Below, in pieces: positions 54,159 to 64,000 of a DNA stretch of 64,000 nucleotides. Made by a program: the position numbers and the translations under genes. Location: assembly GCF_029255185.1 (NCBI RefSeq), contig NZ_JAPUVO010000077.1:1-64000 (forward strand), read 5' to 3'. The notes under the pieces were generated by a model that had not been told where the DNA came from, ran no database searches, and was given only the letters and a program-made list of their open reading frames with translations. The DNA comes from Propionivibrio sp. (GTDB lineage: Bacteria > Pseudomonadota > Gammaproteobacteria > Burkholderiales > Rhodocyclaceae). The first letter of the stretch is position 1. Each line of letters starts with the position of its first letter.

Positions 54159-56510
54159 TTACGCAACGGCTTTATGCGCCAAGGGCTGGCATTCGCTGGA
54201 AGCATAATCGAAGGGGAAATCGTCGACGTGGATAACAATGTCGCGCAGTTGGTTGCGCCGCTTGAGCAGCGCGTATTCTTCTGCGTTGACCAGTCCTTTG
54301 GCGAATGCCACCTGGGCAATGTCACGCACATTGGCCGCCGGCAGGTTATCAAACACGCCTTCCTTCTCGGCGGAACGAATCCTGGCCTCGATCGGCTCGG
54401 CATCGATTGTCGCCCTTAGCGCCAGTTCAAGCGCACCGACCGCCTCGGTCTCGACCTTCGGCAGATAGGTTTCGGCAGTCAGACGATCGCGCGCCGCTGA
54501 CGGTGTAAGCAGCAGCTTGGCCACCTGATGGCCGATCTTGTCAGACGGCACATCATAGGGATGGCCGAGCGGGAAGATGATGCGGTAGAGCATGCGGCCA
54601 ATCAAACGGTTCGGAAAGTTGGCGATGACGCCGTCAAAGGCCATCTGTGCCTTGTACATGGCATCCCAGATGGCCCAGTGCATGAGCGGCGCATCGGCCT
54701 GCTGACGCCCTTCGGACTCGTAGCGCTTGAGCGTCGCCGAGCACAGATACAGCATCGACAGGATGTCGCCGAGACGGGCTGAAAGCTTCTCGCGACGCTT
54801 GAGTTCACCGCCCATGACCAGCATCGAGATGTCGGCGAGAAAAGCAAACGCCGAAGAAAACCGCGTTAGTTGCTGATAGTAGCGCCGCGTTTCCGGAGCA
54901 ACGTCGGTCGGCACCGGAACAAAGTGCGAACCAGTGACACCTTTTCTGAGCGCCCTGACAAAATGGCGAACGGTAAAGGCGATGTGATCAAACAAGGCCT
55001 TGTCAAAATCAATCAGCCCCTGCTCGGTATCCGGATTGTGCGCCGCCTGCATTTCCTTGAGTACATAGGGATGGCAGCGGATGGCGCCCTGCCCGAAAAG
55101 AATCAGGCTGCGGGTCAGGATATTGGCGCCTTCGACCGTAATGCTGATGGGAATTTGCTGATAAGCACGACCCAAAAAGTTCGACGGGCCAAGACAAATG
55201 CCCTTGCCGCCGACGATATCCATGCCATCATTGATCACCTTGCGGGCCAATTCGGTAACGTGGTACTTGGCGATCGCCGAAGCAACCGAGGGCTTCTCGC
55301 CAAGGTCGACCGCACCTGCGGTCATCTTGCGAACAGCGTCCATCATGTAGGTGTACGCACCAATCCGCGTCAACGGCTCTTCTATCCCTTCAAAGCGACC
55401 GATGGCCATTTTGAATTGACTGCGCACCCGTGCATATGCGCCGACAGTACGTGCCGTCAATTGCGCCATGCCAGCGTTCGATGACGGCAGAGAGATCGAG
55501 CGGCCTGCCGCCAAACACTCCATCAACATGCGCCAACCGTGACCGGCCATCTGCTGCCCGCCAATGATGAAATCGAGCGGCATGAAGACATCCTTGCCGC
55601 GTGTCGGGCCGTTCATGAACATGGCATTGAGCGGAAAATGGCGGCGCCCAAGTTCGACTCCGGGCGTATCTCGCGGCACCAGAGCGCAGCTTATGCCCAG
55701 ATCCTTCTTGCCGCCAAGCAAGCCTTCCGGGTCATACAAACGAAACGCCAGTCCGAGAATAGTACAGATGGGGCCGAGCGTAATGTAGCGCTTGTCCCAG
55801 GTGACCCGCATACCGAGCACTTCCCTGCCCTGCCACTGGCCCTTGCAGACAATCCCGTTGTCAGGTATCGATGCGGCATCGGAACCCGCCCACGGGCTGG
55901 TCAGAGCGAATGCCGGAATCTCCAGCCCCTTGGCCAGACGTGGCAAGTAGTAGTTTTTCTGTTCTTCAGTGCCATAGTGCAGCAAGAGTTCCGCTGGGCC
56001 GAGCGAGTTGGGCACCATCACGGAAACCGCCTGCGCCGAACACCGCGTGGACAGTTTGGTCACCACCTGCGAATGCGCGTAGGCTGAAAACTCCAGACCA
56101 CCGTACTGCCTGGGAATGATCATGCCAAGGAAACCCTTTTCCTTGATGAATTTCCAAGCCCCCGACGACATATCATGCAATTCGCTGGTGACTTGCCAGT
56201 CATCAACCAGAGCACAGGCCTGCTCGACCTCATTGTCCATGAAGGACTGTTCCTCGACGGTCAGCTTGGGCACCGGATAGGCAAGCAGCACGTTCCAGTC
56301 GGGATTGCCCTGGAACAGCTGGCCTTCCCACCACACCGTGCCGGCTTCGAGCGCATCGCGCTCAGTTTCCGACATCTGCGGCAAAATGCTCTTGTAGGTC
56401 TTGAAGATGGAGCGTGACAGCAGCGCCCGTCGCAACGGAGAGATGCAGAAAAGTAGAACGCCTCCGACCAACGCTAGCACCACGACCATTAAGATCGTTA
56501 TTAGGATCAT
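54159..56510 (-). CDS. fadE: Acyl-CoA dehydrogenase, FadE type
   Basis: First step of beta-oxidation. At 783 residues it has the FadE layout (E. coli 814): an N-terminal membrane helix (about 1-25), then acyl-CoA dehydrogenase N-terminal, middle (FALTSPWAGSDAASIPDNG) and C-terminal domains, and a DUF1974 extension of about 280 residues. The catalytic base is the Glu in ITVEGANILTRS. Its ATG overlaps the TetR stop, so both are co-transcribed. Confidence 0.95.
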   Translation of the reverse strand: MILITILMVVVLALVGGVLLFCISPLRRALLSRSIFKTYKSILPQMSETERDALEAGTVWWEGQLFQGNPDWNVLLAYPVPKLTVEEQSFMDNEVEQACALVDDWQVTSELHDMSSGAWKFIKEKGFLGMIIPRQYGGLEFSAYAHSQVVTKLSTRCSAQAVSVMVPNSLGPAELLLHYGTEEQKNYYLPRLAKGLEIPAFALTSPWAGSDAASIPDNGIVCKGQWQGREVLGMRVTWDKRYITLGPICTILGLAFRLYDPEGLLGGKKDLGISCALVPRDTPGVELGRRHFPLNAMFMNGPTRGKDVFMPLDFIIGGQQMAGHGWRMLMECLAAGRSISLPSSNAGMAQLTARTVGAYARVRSQFKMAIGRFEGIEEPLTRIGAYTYMMDAVRKMTAGAVDLGEKPSVASAIAKYHVTELARKVINDGMDIVGGKGICLGPSNFLGRAYQQIPISITVEGANILTRSLILFGQGAIRCHPYVLKEMQAAHNPDTEQGLIDFDKALFDHIAFTVRHFVRALRKGVTGSHFVPVPTDVAPETRRYYQQLTRFSSAFAFLADISMLVMGGELKRREKLSARLGDILSMLYLCSATLKRYESEGRQQADAPLMHWAIWDAMYKAQMAFDGVIANFPNRLIGRMLYRIIFPLGHPYDVPSDKIGHQVAKLLLTPSAARDRLTAETYLPKVETEAVGALELALRATIDAEPIEARIRSAEKEGVFDNLPAANVRDIAQVAFAKGLVNAEEYALLKRRNQLRDIVIHVDDFPFDYASSECQPLAHKAVA

Positions 56511-57259
56511 TTTTTCTTCTCCTGTGATTTACTTCGGACCGTCTTGGCAAGCGGCGCCTGTTGTCGATTGGATGAATCAGCGAACTGCGGCAAGGCCGCA
56601 CGCAGGCCGCCGAGAAGAAAAGGCATGAGGCGCTCGGAAAGTCGCCTGGCTTCACTCTTGGTGCCCTCTTCCTTGCCCGAAATATCACTCATCTCATGAC
56701 CGGTGATAACGCGCAGGATGTCGGTCCCGGCAATAGCGTAGGACATTGCCCCCAGCATGAAATGAAGACGCCAGACGATTTCCGCCTTGGGGACGTCCGG
56801 CACGGCACGAAAAAGCGCCAGCTTGTAGCGTTCGATGACTTCAGCATATTCTGTCGCAAAAAAAGTACGGATGAATTCGGCCGGGTCGGTTAGCGTACGT
56901 CCCAGCAAGCGCAGGAAAGTCATTCCTCCCAGACTCTCGTCCTCCCCGATGCGCAACAAGGTGCCGAAAAATGCTTCCAGCACTTGCGAAGGCTTGAGCG
57001 GCGCCCCCTTGGCACGTTCTTCAAGCGCATCAAGTACCGCCAGACGCTCACTGTTCAGCCAAGTCAAACGACGCCTGAAGACCTCGCGCAACAGACCTTC
57101 TTTCGAACCGAAATGATAGTTAACCGCCGCCAGGTTAACCTTCGCCATACTCGTGATCATCCGCATCGACGTCCCCTCGTAGCCGTGCGCCATGAACTGG
57201 CGTTCGGAGACATCAAGGATGCGTACTCGCGTATCAGAATTCAGTTTAGCGTCGGGCAT
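56507..57259 (-). CDS. TetR-family regulator of the fatty-acid operon
   Basis: From ATG 57259 the protein has 250 residues. The N-terminal helix-turn-helix (about 28-52) includes SMRMITSMAKVNLAAVNYHF, and the C-terminal domain resembles TetR_C (a YAEVIERYKLALFRAVPDVP segment). The C-terminus is Lys-rich. A longer reading from ATG 57316 is possible, but that codon overlaps a palindrome likely to be the operator. By position it probably represses fadE-fadA-fadB and responds to acyl-CoA or fatty acid; that is inference. Confidence 0.85.
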   Translation of the reverse strand: MPDAKLNSDTRVRILDVSERQFMAHGYEGTSMRMITSMAKVNLAAVNYHFGSKEGLLREVFRRRLTWLNSERLAVLDALEERAKGAPLKPSQVLEAFFGTLLRIGEDESLGGMTFLRLLGRTLTDPAEFIRTFFATEYAEVIERYKLALFRAVPDVPKAEIVWRLHFMLGAMSYAIAGTDILRVITGHEMSDISGKEEGTKSEARRLSERLMPFLLGGLRAALPQFADSSNRQQAPLAKTVRSKSQEKKK

Positions 57260-57310
57260 TGGCCGGCCATCAAGTTTCCGCAGTGTTGCGACAGTGCACA
57301 GTAGCGCATA

Positions 57311-57330
57311 ATTCATACGTTCGTTTGAAT
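57311..57330. promoter_or_regulatory. Possible TetR operator
   Basis: ATTCA (57311-57315) and TGAAT (57326-57330) form an inverted repeat around TACGTTCGTT. It lies 52 bp upstream of the chosen TetR start, between that gene and the divergent ABC exporter gene. TetR-family operators are typically 15-20 bp palindromes. Confidence 0.35.
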
Positions 57331-57428
57331 AGTAGGATCTTGCCCTTGTCTTTGCAACAATTTTTTACTGGGTGCGCACGCAACAAAACGTCATACTCGG
57401 CATTATCAAACTCTCGGATACGCTAGGC

Positions 57429-59228
57429 ATGCGCCGTTCATCCAACAAGTCATACTCCTTGCGTCCACCTGTAGCAGACTCCAGCGTCTGGAAAACGCTG
57501 CGCAGTCTCGCGCCTTATCTGTGGCAATACAAATGGCGCGTTCTGATCGCTCTGTCCTGCCTGATAACGGCAAAACTGGCCAACGTCAGCGTACCAATCG
57601 TTTTCAAGTCGATGATTGACAATCTGACCAACAATCAGTTGGCCATTGCCTTGCCGGTTACGTTGCTGATGCTGTACGGCGCACTCCGGTTTTCGAACTC
57701 GTTGTTCACTGAACTGCGCGAGATCATTTTTGCCCGGGTTACACAACAGGCGGTACGCCGTATCGCGCTCGAAGTTTTTCGTCATCTGCATGCCCTTTCG
57801 CTGCGTTTCCATCTGGAACGGCAAACAGGTGGTGTCTCGCGTGACATCGAACGTGGCAGCCGCTCCATATCCAGCCTGATCAGCTATACCCTGTACTCGA
57901 TTCTGCCGACCCTGATCGAGATAACCCTGGTCCTCTCCATCCTGTTCGTCAAGTACGACAGCGGCTTCGTCCTTATTACCCTGCTCTCTCTGACGACCTA
58001 TGTGATATTCACGATCAAGGTCAGCAACTGGCGTATCGGCCTGCGCCGGCTCGTCAATGACACCGATTCAGCGGCCAATACACGGGCGATCGACAGTCTG
58101 CTCAATTACGAAACGGTCAAGTATTTCACCAATGAAGGCTATGAAGCCGAACGCTACGACGCGCATATGCGGCAATGGGAGGAGGCTGCAACCCGGAGCC
58201 AGATCTCGCTCTCCTGGCTCAACCTTGGACAGCAACTAATCATTGCCCTCGGCGTTACCGCCATGATGTGGCGAGCCGCGTCCGGAGTCGTCGACGGACG
58301 GATGACGATTGGCGATCTGGTGCTGGTCAATGCCTTCCTGATTCAACTTTATATGCCGTTGAGCTTCCTTGGCGTCATTTACCGGGAAATTCGCCAGTCG
58401 CTGGCTGACATCGAACGCATGTTCGATCTGTTGCGGGTCAATCGCGAGATTGCCGATGCGCCAGGTGCTCAATCGCTGCACGCGAAGGCAGTCACTGTAT
58501 GCTTTGAAGCAGTCGAGTTTTCCTACGAGCCCACGCGCCAGATACTGTTCGGAGTGGACTTCACGATTCCCGCCGGTCATACCGTTGCTGTCGTTGGCGA
58601 GTCAGGTTCAGGGAAATCAACGCTGGCTCGGCTGCTTTATCGGTTTTACGACATCGATGCTGGCCGCATCAGCATCAATGATCATGATTTGCGGGAATTG
58701 ACGCAAACCAGTCTGCGCGCAGCGATCGCCATCGTTCCGCAGGATACCGTCCTGTTCAACGACAGCATCTATTACAACATCCAGTATGGACGTCCGGAAG
58801 CGAGTCGCGAAGAGGTGCTGGCGGCGGCGCAAGCGGCCCAGCTCGCTGAATTCATTGAAGTCTTGCCTGATGGTTATGAAACACGGGTTGGCGAACGCGG
58901 ATTAAAGCTCTCCGGCGGTGAGAAGCAACGGGTCGCCATCGCCCGTGCCCTGCTCAAGAATCCGCCTTTATTGATTTTCGATGAGGCCACCTCGGCCCTT
59001 GACTCGAAAACCGAGAAAGCGATACAGGACAGCCTTGACAACGCCGCACGCGGGCGCACTACGCTGCTTATCGCCCACCGACTATCGACCGTCATGAATG
59101 CTGACGAGATTCTGGTGATGGATGGCGGGCGCATTGTAGAACGCGGTTCGCACACGGCACTACTGGACACGAAAGGCCGCTACGCACAAATGTGGGCACT
59201 ACAGCAAGAGGATGAACTGATTAAATAA
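57429..59228 (+). CDS. ATM1-type ABC exporter (fused permease-ATPase)
   Basis: A half-transporter of about 599 residues from ATG 57429 (GTG 57372 is an alternative). The transmembrane domain has six helices (about 40-330) and includes the N-terminal LAPYLWQYKWRVLIALSCL typical of the heavy-metal ATM1/HMT1 group. The nucleotide domain has Walker A GESGSGKST, signature LSGGEKQRVAIARALL and Walker B LLIFDEATSALD. Relatives export glutathione-metal or glutathione persulfide compounds; gsh genes are present 40 kb away. Divergent from the TetR gene. Confidence 0.9.
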   Translation: MRRSSNKSYSLRPPVADSSVWKTLRSLAPYLWQYKWRVLIALSCLITAKLANVSVPIVFKSMIDNLTNNQLAIALPVTLLMLYGALRFSNSLFTELREIIFARVTQQAVRRIALEVFRHLHALSLRFHLERQTGGVSRDIERGSRSISSLISYTLYSILPTLIEITLVLSILFVKYDSGFVLITLLSLTTYVIFTIKVSNWRIGLRRLVNDTDSAANTRAIDSLLNYETVKYFTNEGYEAERYDAHMRQWEEAATRSQISLSWLNLGQQLIIALGVTAMMWRAASGVVDGRMTIGDLVLVNAFLIQLYMPLSFLGVIYREIRQSLADIERMFDLLRVNREIADAPGAQSLHAKAVTVCFEAVEFSYEPTRQILFGVDFTIPAGHTVAVVGESGSGKSTLARLLYRFYDIDAGRISINDHDLRELTQTSLRAAIAIVPQDTVLFNDSIYYNIQYGRPEASREEVLAAAQAAQLAEFIEVLPDGYETRVGERGLKLSGGEKQRVAIARALLKNPPLLIFDEATSALDSKTEKAIQDSLDNAARGRTTLLIAHRLSTVMNADEILVMDGGRIVERGSHTALLDTKGRYAQMWALQQEDELIK

Positions 59229-59229
59229 A

Positions 59230-59257
59230 AAAGCCAGGCAGTGCCTGGCTTTTTTTG
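59230..59257. terminator. Bidirectional terminator
   Basis: AGCCAGGC (59232-59239) pairs with GCCTGGCT (59243-59250) around AGT, flanked by A-run and T-run. It ends both the ABC exporter transcript (+) and the alpha operon transcript (-), whose last genes converge here. Confidence 0.9.
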
Positions 59258-59274
59258 TAAGGAAAACGGCGTTC

Positions 59275-59661
59275 TTATGCCGCTTCAACCTCAGTAGCAA
59301 CTTCAGGCTGATCAAGAAGTTCGACAAAGGCCATCGGCGCATTATCACCATTGCGAAAACCGCACTTGAGGATACGCAAGTACCCTCCATTACGCACAGC
59401 ATAACGCGGACCGATTTCATTAAACAGCTTGACCACGATTTCACGGTCACGCAGGCGATCAAACGCCAGGCGACGATTGGCCAAGCTCGGTTTCTTGCCC
59501 AAGGTGATGATCGGCTCAACAACACGACGCAATTCCTTGGCTTTGGGCAAGGTCGTCTTGATGGTCTCATGACGAAGCAGTGAGACCGTCATGTTACGCA
59601 GCATTGCCAAACGGTGCGAACTGGTGCGATTAAGCTTACGGAGACCTAAACGGTGACGCAT
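59275..59661 (-). CDS. rplQ: Ribosomal protein L17
   Basis: A 50S protein near the exit tunnel. It has 128 residues (E. coli 127), starting [20 protein letters not shown], with the [19 protein letters not shown] signature. Last gene of the alpha operon, 31 bp after rpoA. Confidence 0.97.
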   Translation of the reverse strand: MRHRLGLRKLNRTSSHRLAMLRNMTVSLLRHETIKTTLPKAKELRRVVEPIITLGKKPSLANRRLAFDRLRDREIVVKLFNEIGPRYAVRNGGYLRILKCGFRNGDNAPMAFVELLDQPEVATEVEAA

Positions 59662-59692
59662 ATCTATTCCTTCCTATTCTTGTCCGGGCAGC

Positions 59693-60670
59693 TTATCTAT
59701 CGAGCCCGGCCGGAGGCCAGTTCTCGAGTTTCATACCCAGCGTCAAGCCACGTGCGGCAAGCACTTCCTTGATTTCATTGAGCGACTTACGACCCAGATT
59801 TGGGGTCTTGAGCAGTTCATTTTCAGTGCGCTGAATCAGATCGCCGATGTAGTAAATGTTTTCAGCTTTAAGGCAGTTCGCCGAACGCACCGTCAGTTCC
59901 AAGTCATCGACCGGGCGCAGCAGAAGCGGATCAACCTGAACCGACTTCATATGCTCGATCGGCAACGCCGTGCCTTCCAGATCAGCAAAAACTGAAAGCT
60001 GTTCCATCAGGATACGGGCAGCCGTACGGATGGCTTCCTCGGGTTCAATCACACCGTTGGTTTCAATCTCCATGATCAGCTTATCCAGATCGGTACGCTG
60101 TTCAACACGCGCACTCTCAACAAAATAGCTGACCCGACGAACCGGGCTGAACGACGCGTCAAGAACCAATTTACCAATGCTCTTGCTGCTGTCACTGAGT
60201 TGGCGGAGATTGCCCGGTACGTAGCCGCGCGCCTTCTCCACTTTCAACTCCATCGCCAGCTTACCGCCTGCCGAGAGATGGGCAATCACGTGATCTGGGT
60301 TAATGATTTCGACATCATGAGATACCACGATATCACCGGCGCGAACTACGCCTTCGCCTTCCTTGGTCAATTGCAGAACCGCCTCTTCACGGTTGTGCAA
60401 TTTAAAGACAACACCCTTGAGATTCAGAAGAATGTCAACAACATCTTCCTGAACTCCATCGATCGTCGAGTATTCGTGAAGGACGCCTTCTATGCTCACC
60501 TCGGTGGTGGCACAACCCGGCATCGAAGAAAGAAGAATTCTGCGCAATGCATTGCCCAAAGTATGACCGTAACCCCGTTCAAAGGGCTCCATCACCACCT
60601 TGGCGTGCACTGGAGACAAACTCTGTACATCAATGATTCGCGGTTTCAACAATAGTCCACTGCTATGCAT
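59693..60670 (-). CDS. rpoA: RNA polymerase alpha subunit
   Basis: Scaffold subunit of RNA polymerase. ATG 60670 with AAGGA six bases upstream gives 325 residues (E. coli 329); the upstream start is rejected. The N-terminal domain has the [20 protein letters not shown] assembly segment; the C-terminal domain (from about 245) carries [20 protein letters not shown] and [14 protein letters not shown], which contact UP elements and activators. Confidence 0.98.
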   Translation of the reverse strand: MHSSGLLLKPRIIDVQSLSPVHAKVVMEPFERGYGHTLGNALRRILLSSMPGCATTEVSIEGVLHEYSTIDGVQEDVVDILLNLKGVVFKLHNREEAVLQLTKEGEGVVRAGDIVVSHDVEIINPDHVIAHLSAGGKLAMELKVEKARGYVPGNLRQLSDSSKSIGKLVLDASFSPVRRVSYFVESARVEQRTDLDKLIMEIETNGVIEPEEAIRTAARILMEQLSVFADLEGTALPIEHMKSVQVDPLLLRPVDDLELTVRSANCLKAENIYYIGDLIQRTENELLKTPNLGRKSLNEIKEVLAARGLTLGMKLENWPPAGLDR

Positions 60671-60709
60671 GTCTAGTCCTTTGCCTGATTCAGTCAAGCG
60701 GAGCCACGA

Positions 60710-61339
60710 TTATTTCGAATAAAGTTCGATCACGAGGCTTTCGTTGATCGTCGATGACAATTCACTGCGCTCCGGGCGAGCCTTGTAGGTACCCTTTGCT
60801 TCCTTGGCATCTACTTGAACCCACTCCGGGAAGCCACGCGACTCGGCGGCGACGAGCGCTGCTTTGACGCGCAATTGACTCTTCGCCTTCTCTGCGACTT
60901 CTACGACGTCACCTGGGCGAACCTGGTATGACGGAATATTCACACGCCGACCGTTGACCATCACACCATTGTGGCGAACAAGCTGACGGGACTCCGAACG
61001 CGATGCTGCAAAGCCCATACGGTGAACAACCGTATCAAGACGCGACTCGAGCAACTGCAGAAGGACTTCACCAGTAACGCCCTTACGCCGGTCCGCTTCT
61101 TTGTAAACCTTGCGGAACTGGCCTTCAAGAACGCCATAGATACGCCGTATTTTTTGCTTTTCACGCAGGTGAACACCGTAGTCGGACAAGCGTTGTCCAG
61201 ACTTCTGTCCATGCTGACCAGGAGCATACGAGCGACGCTCGATAGCACACTTGTCGGTAAAGCATTTTTCACCCTTCAGGAACAACTTCTCGCCTTCGCG
61301 GCGACACTGACGGCACTTCGGATCGAGATTACGAGCCAC
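60710..61339 (-). CDS. rpsD: Ribosomal protein S4
   Basis: A primary 16S rRNA-binding protein of the 30S subunit, 209 residues. The N-terminal [18 protein letters not shown] keeps cysteines of the zinc-type (C+) form; the S4 RNA-binding domain includes [20 protein letters not shown]. In E. coli S4 is also the translational repressor of the alpha operon. Confidence 0.97.
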   Translation of the reverse strand: MARNLDPKCRQCRREGEKLFLKGEKCFTDKCAIERRSYAPGQHGQKSGQRLSDYGVHLREKQKIRRIYGVLEGQFRKVYKEADRRKGVTGEVLLQLLESRLDTVVHRMGFAASRSESRQLVRHNGVMVNGRRVNIPSYQVRPGDVVEVAEKAKSQLRVKAALVAAESRGFPEWVQVDAKEAKGTYKARPERSELSSTINESLVIELYSK

Positions 61340-61351
61340 TTTTCTTTCTCC

Positions 61352-61741
61352 TTAAATCCGACGCTTCTTAGGCGGACGGCAGCCATTGTGCGGGATCGGC
61401 GTAACGTCAGTGATTGACGTAATTTTCATCCCGAGCGCATTTAATGCACGAACCGAGGACTCACGACCAGGGCCCGGGCCCTTGATGCGAACTTCAAGGT
61501 TCTTCACGCCACACTCAACAGCCATTTTACCGGCAGCCTCAGCGGCAACCTGAGCAGCAAACGGTGTGCTTTTGCGCGAGCCTTTGAACCCCGCTCCACC
61601 CGAAGTTGCCCACGACAAGGCATTACCCTGACGGTCGGTAATCGTAATGATGGTGTTATTGAACGATGCATGAATGTGGGCAATGCCCTCAGCAACGTTC
61701 TTCTTAACTTTTTTGCGAACTTTCGCAGTAGTCTTGGCCAT
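61352..61741 (-). CDS. rpsK: Ribosomal protein S11
   Basis: A 30S platform protein of 129 residues (same as E. coli). It has the [20 protein letters not shown] segment and the C-terminal signature [20 protein letters not shown] with the [11 protein letters not shown] end. The asparagine-glycine in HNG is the usual isoaspartate site. Twelve base pairs separate it from rpsM and from rpsD. Confidence 0.97.
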   Translation of the reverse strand: MAKTTAKVRKKVKKNVAEGIAHIHASFNNTIITITDRQGNALSWATSGGAGFKGSRKSTPFAAQVAAEAAGKMAVECGVKNLEVRIKGPGPGRESSVRALNALGMKITSITDVTPIPHNGCRPPKKRRI

Positions 61742-61753
61742 GATCAGGTCCTC

Positions 61754-62116
61754 TTATTTCTTGCCAGCAATGGCTTTGCGCGGACCTTTGCGCGTACGCG
61801 CATTGGTGCGTGTACGCTGACCGCGGCAAGGTAAGCCCTTGCGGTGACGAAGACCACGATAACATCCGAGGTCCATCAGGCGTTTGATGCTCATCGTAAC
61901 TTCACGACGCAGATCGCCCTCAACGGTGAACTTGCTGACATGATCGCGCAAACGATCCATTTCAGCTTCCGTCAGGTCTTTCATTTTCGTGGAACGTACA
62001 ACCCCGACAGCATCACAAATTTTTTGTGCGCGGCTGCGACCTATACCGTAAATCGCGGTTAACGCGATTTCGGCATGCTGGTGGTTGGGTATATTTACCC
62101 CTGCGATGCGGGCCAT
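61754..62116 (-). CDS. rpsM: Ribosomal protein S13
   Basis: A 30S head protein that contacts the P-site tRNA and the 50S subunit. It has 120 residues, starting [20 protein letters not shown], with [12 protein letters not shown] and the basic tail [20 protein letters not shown]. It is first of the S13-S11-S4-alpha-L17 set. Confidence 0.97.
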   Translation of the reverse strand: MARIAGVNIPNHQHAEIALTAIYGIGRSRAQKICDAVGVVRSTKMKDLTEAEMDRLRDHVSKFTVEGDLRREVTMSIKRLMDLGCYRGLRHRKGLPCRGQRTRTNARTRKGPRKAIAGKK

Positions 62117-62193
62117 CGATTCACCCCAAATATGCGAAACTTACAATTAAATCTTCAACCGACTGGTTACTCATCGAAACGAGTCCTGGTCGA

Positions 62194-62307
62194 TCAGCCT
62201 TGACGCTGCTTGTGACGCGGATCAGTACAGATCACACGCACAATGCCGTGACGTCGAATGATTTTACAGTTGCGGCAGATGCGCTTAACAGATGCCAGCA
62301 CTTTCAT
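62194..62307 (-). CDS. rpmJ: Ribosomal protein L36
   Basis: A 37-residue 50S protein read directly from the sequence: starts [15 protein letters not shown] and ends RHKQRQG. The zinc ligands Cys11, Cys14, Cys27 and His32 are all present, so it is the zinc-binding (C+) form. It is too short for most ORF cut-offs but lies in its normal place between infA and rpsM. Confidence 0.95.
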   Translation of the reverse strand: MKVLASVKRICRNCKIIRRHGIVRVICTDPRHKQRQG

Positions 62308-62380
62308 GATTAACTCCTAATTTCTTGACATCGGGCGCAGCCAGCCTTTTGTCAAATTACATCTACTACGTAGAGATTCT

Positions 62381-62599
62381 TTATTTGGCGCGGAAAACAA
62401 TTCGCGCACGACTCAGATCATAAGGGGTCAGTTGAACCGTCACCTTGTCACCAGGCAATATCCGAATGTAATGCATCCGCATTTTCCCGGAGATGAAGCC
62501 AAGTACCACGTGACCGTTTTCGAGCTTTACCCTGAACGTTGCATTGGGCAGGTGCTCGACAACCTCTCCCTGCATTTCAATCAAGTCTTCTTTTGCCAT
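62381..62599 (-). CDS. infA: Translation initiation factor IF-1
   Basis: An OB-fold protein of 72 residues binding the 30S A site during initiation. It starts [20 protein letters not shown] and contains [20 protein letters not shown]. The gene starts 1 bp after the secY stop. The position secY-infA-rpmJ is typical of betaproteobacteria. Confidence 0.97.
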   Translation of the reverse strand: MAKEDLIEMQGEVVEHLPNATFRVKLENGHVVLGFISGKMRMHYIRILPGDKVTVQLTPYDLSRARIVFRAK

Positions 62600-62600
62600 C

Positions 62601-63926
62601 CTATTTAGCCGTAAATCCGGAGCCCTTGAAGTTTGCTTTTTTCAAGAGTCCCTCGTACTGGTGCGACATGGCATACGCCTGAACTTGGGTCATAAAATCC
62701 ATGGTCACGACCACAATGATCAGCAGCGAGGTTCCACCGAAGTAGAAAGGAACGTTCCACTTCAAGATGAGAAACTCAGGCAGCAGACAGACGATCGTTA
62801 TATAGCCCGCGCCAACAAGGGTAAGTCGCATCAAAATCTTGTCGATATAACGTGCTGTCTGCTCGCCCGGACGTATCCCTGGTACAAATGCACCGCTCTT
62901 CTTGAGGTTATCAGCTGTTTCCTTTGAATTGAAAACAAGCGCCGTGTAGAAGAAGCAGAAGAAAATAATAGCCGCCGCATAGAACATGACATAGATCGGC
63001 TGACCGGGAGAAAGCGCCCCGGCGATGTCCTTGAGCCAGCGCATCGAATCACTCGAACCAAACCAGCCAGCAATCGTCGCAGGGAACAGGATGATCGAAG
63101 AAGCGAAGATTGGCGGAATCACGCCCGACATATTCAACTTCAAGGGCAGATGCGAGCTCTGCCCCCCATAAATTTTGTTGCCGACCTGGCGCTTGGCGTA
63201 GTTGACCAGGATCTTGCGCTGACCACGCTCTACGAACACCACAAAAGCGGTAACCAGACCAACCAGCAAGGTAATAAACAGTGCCGATAGCGGATGCATC
63301 GCCCCGGTACGAACCAACTCAAGCAAGCCGGCAATTGCGTTTGGAAGCCCTGCCGCAATACCCGAAAAAATAATGATGGAAATCCCGTTACCCAAACCAC
63401 GCTCGGTAATCTGCTCACCCAGCCACATCAAGAACATCGTCCCAGTCAACAAAGTGGTCACCGTCACGAAGCGGAACACCATGCCAGGATCAGGAACCAA
63501 GCCAGGTTGCGACTCAACAGCGATGGCGATGCCAATTCCTTGAAACAGTGCGAGCAGAACAGTCCCGTAACGAGTGTATTGCGTAATCTTGCGCCGGCCG
63601 GCTTCGCCCTCTTTCTTCAATGCTTCAAGTTGCGGACTGGCATGCGTCATCAACTGCATGATGATTGACGAGGATATGTACGGCATGATCCCCAGCGCGA
63701 ATATCGTAAAGCGTTTCAGTGCGCCACCGGAGAACATGTTGAACATTCCAAGGATGCCGCCTTGCTGCTTACTGAAAAGATCACTCAGCACCTGCGGATC
63801 GATCCCCGGCACCGGAATATGCGTCCCGATGCGATAAACAATCAGTGCGCCAAGAAGAAAGAGAAGCCGGCGCTTGAGATCGCCGTACTTGCCACCCTTG
63901 CTGACTTGACCTGGATTAGTTGCCAA
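62601..63926 (-). CDS. secY: Protein translocase subunit SecY
   Basis: Channel subunit of the Sec translocon, 441 residues with ten transmembrane helices. The N-terminus has [20 protein letters not shown] and the plug region follows. The start is TTG 63926, the only in-frame start because a stop lies just upstream; this rare start is unusual for so highly expressed a gene. Conserved cytosolic loops include [20 protein letters not shown] (about 240-259) and [16 protein letters not shown]. Confidence 0.96.
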   Translation of the reverse strand: MATNPGQVSKGGKYGDLKRRLLFLLGALIVYRIGTHIPVPGIDPQVLSDLFSKQQGGILGMFNMFSGGALKRFTIFALGIMPYISSSIIMQLMTHASPQLEALKKEGEAGRRKITQYTRYGTVLLALFQGIGIAIAVESQPGLVPDPGMVFRFVTVTTLLTGTMFLMWLGEQITERGLGNGISIIIFSGIAAGLPNAIAGLLELVRTGAMHPLSALFITLLVGLVTAFVVFVERGQRKILVNYAKRQVGNKIYGGQSSHLPLKLNMSGVIPPIFASSIILFPATIAGWFGSSDSMRWLKDIAGALSPGQPIYVMFYAAAIIFFCFFYTALVFNSKETADNLKKSGAFVPGIRPGEQTARYIDKILMRLTLVGAGYITIVCLLPEFLILKWNVPFYFGGTSLLIIVVVTMDFMTQVQAYAMSHQYEGLLKKANFKGSGFTAK

Positions 63927-63952
63927 GAACCGTCACCGTCTTCGAATTGTTG

Positions 63953-64000
63953 TTAAGCAACACTGCCGCCAGCCGCCTCGATGGCAGCCTTGGCACCTTT
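63953..64000 (-). CDS. rplO: Ribosomal protein L15, C-terminal end (partial)
   Basis: Only the last 15 codons and stop are inside the window (KGAKAAIEAAGGSVA). The sequence fits the L15 C-terminus and the gene always precedes secY in the spc operon. The rest lies beyond position 64000. Confidence 0.85.
   Translation of the reverse strand, partial: KGAKAAIEAAGGSVA

Overview
The window is about 60% GC, densely coded chromosomal DNA with short operons and overlapping ATGA start/stop junctions. Gene content and order point to a betaproteobacterium, most likely of the Rhodocyclales (Azonexus/Dechloromonas/Accumulibacter-like). The supporting blocks are gshA-gshB-apbE-EIIA-ptsH-ptsI, metX-metW, glnA-DUF4124-ntrB-ntrC and secY-infA-rpmJ-rpsM-rpsK-rpsD-rpoA-rplQ. 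The taxonomic placement is inference from gene order; no 16S rRNA, tRNA, IS element, prophage or CRISPR array was seen.

Layout. 1-3.2 kb: dcd and an arginine/lysine/ornithine decarboxylase. 3.4-6.2 kb: a Slam-like (DUF560) outer-membrane translocon followed by a secreted FecR-domain protein whose C-terminus looks like a TbpB-type barrel, a probable type XI secretion pair. 6.2-13.9 kb: thyA-folA, ppa, ispE-lolB-TPR protein, mutM and an orphan adenine DNA methyltransferase. 13.9-19.9 kb: glutathione synthesis, ApbE and a regulatory-type PTS without permease. 20-24.5 kb: metX-metW-ampG-uracil DNA glycosylase and a flavin reductase-like protein. 24.9-32.5 kb (minus strand): RIO kinase, a frameshifted RlmI-like methyltransferase, an SPFH protein, proB-obgE-rpmA-rplU, nadA and a rhodanese. 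32.5-39 kb: glnA with a textbook NtrC/sigma-54 promoter, ntrB, ntrC, birA and coaX.

39-48.5 kb is the most unusual block. It combines polyamine enzymes (SpeD, a membrane-anchored aminopropyltransferase, a Tat-exported FAD amine oxidase) with membrane-associated proteins of unknown role (DUF350, SPFH-SHOCT, DUF4178, a 48-residue peptide). A transglutaminase-like gene bracketed by inverted repeats sits inside it. I read this as an envelope-linked polyamine system.

48.5-64 kb: SPOR protein, coaE, zapD, a deletion scar carrying the 5' ends of two broken genes, a TetR-fadE-fadA-fadB beta-oxidation operon, an ATM1-type ABC exporter, and the end of the spc operon plus the alpha operon (rplQ to the last codons of rplO).

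Several intergenic spaces hold large imperfect inverted repeats built from short tandem words (GCAGAG, CACCAAG, CACAACG, CACCGCAAAGGCG). The words differ from locus to locus but the architecture is the same.
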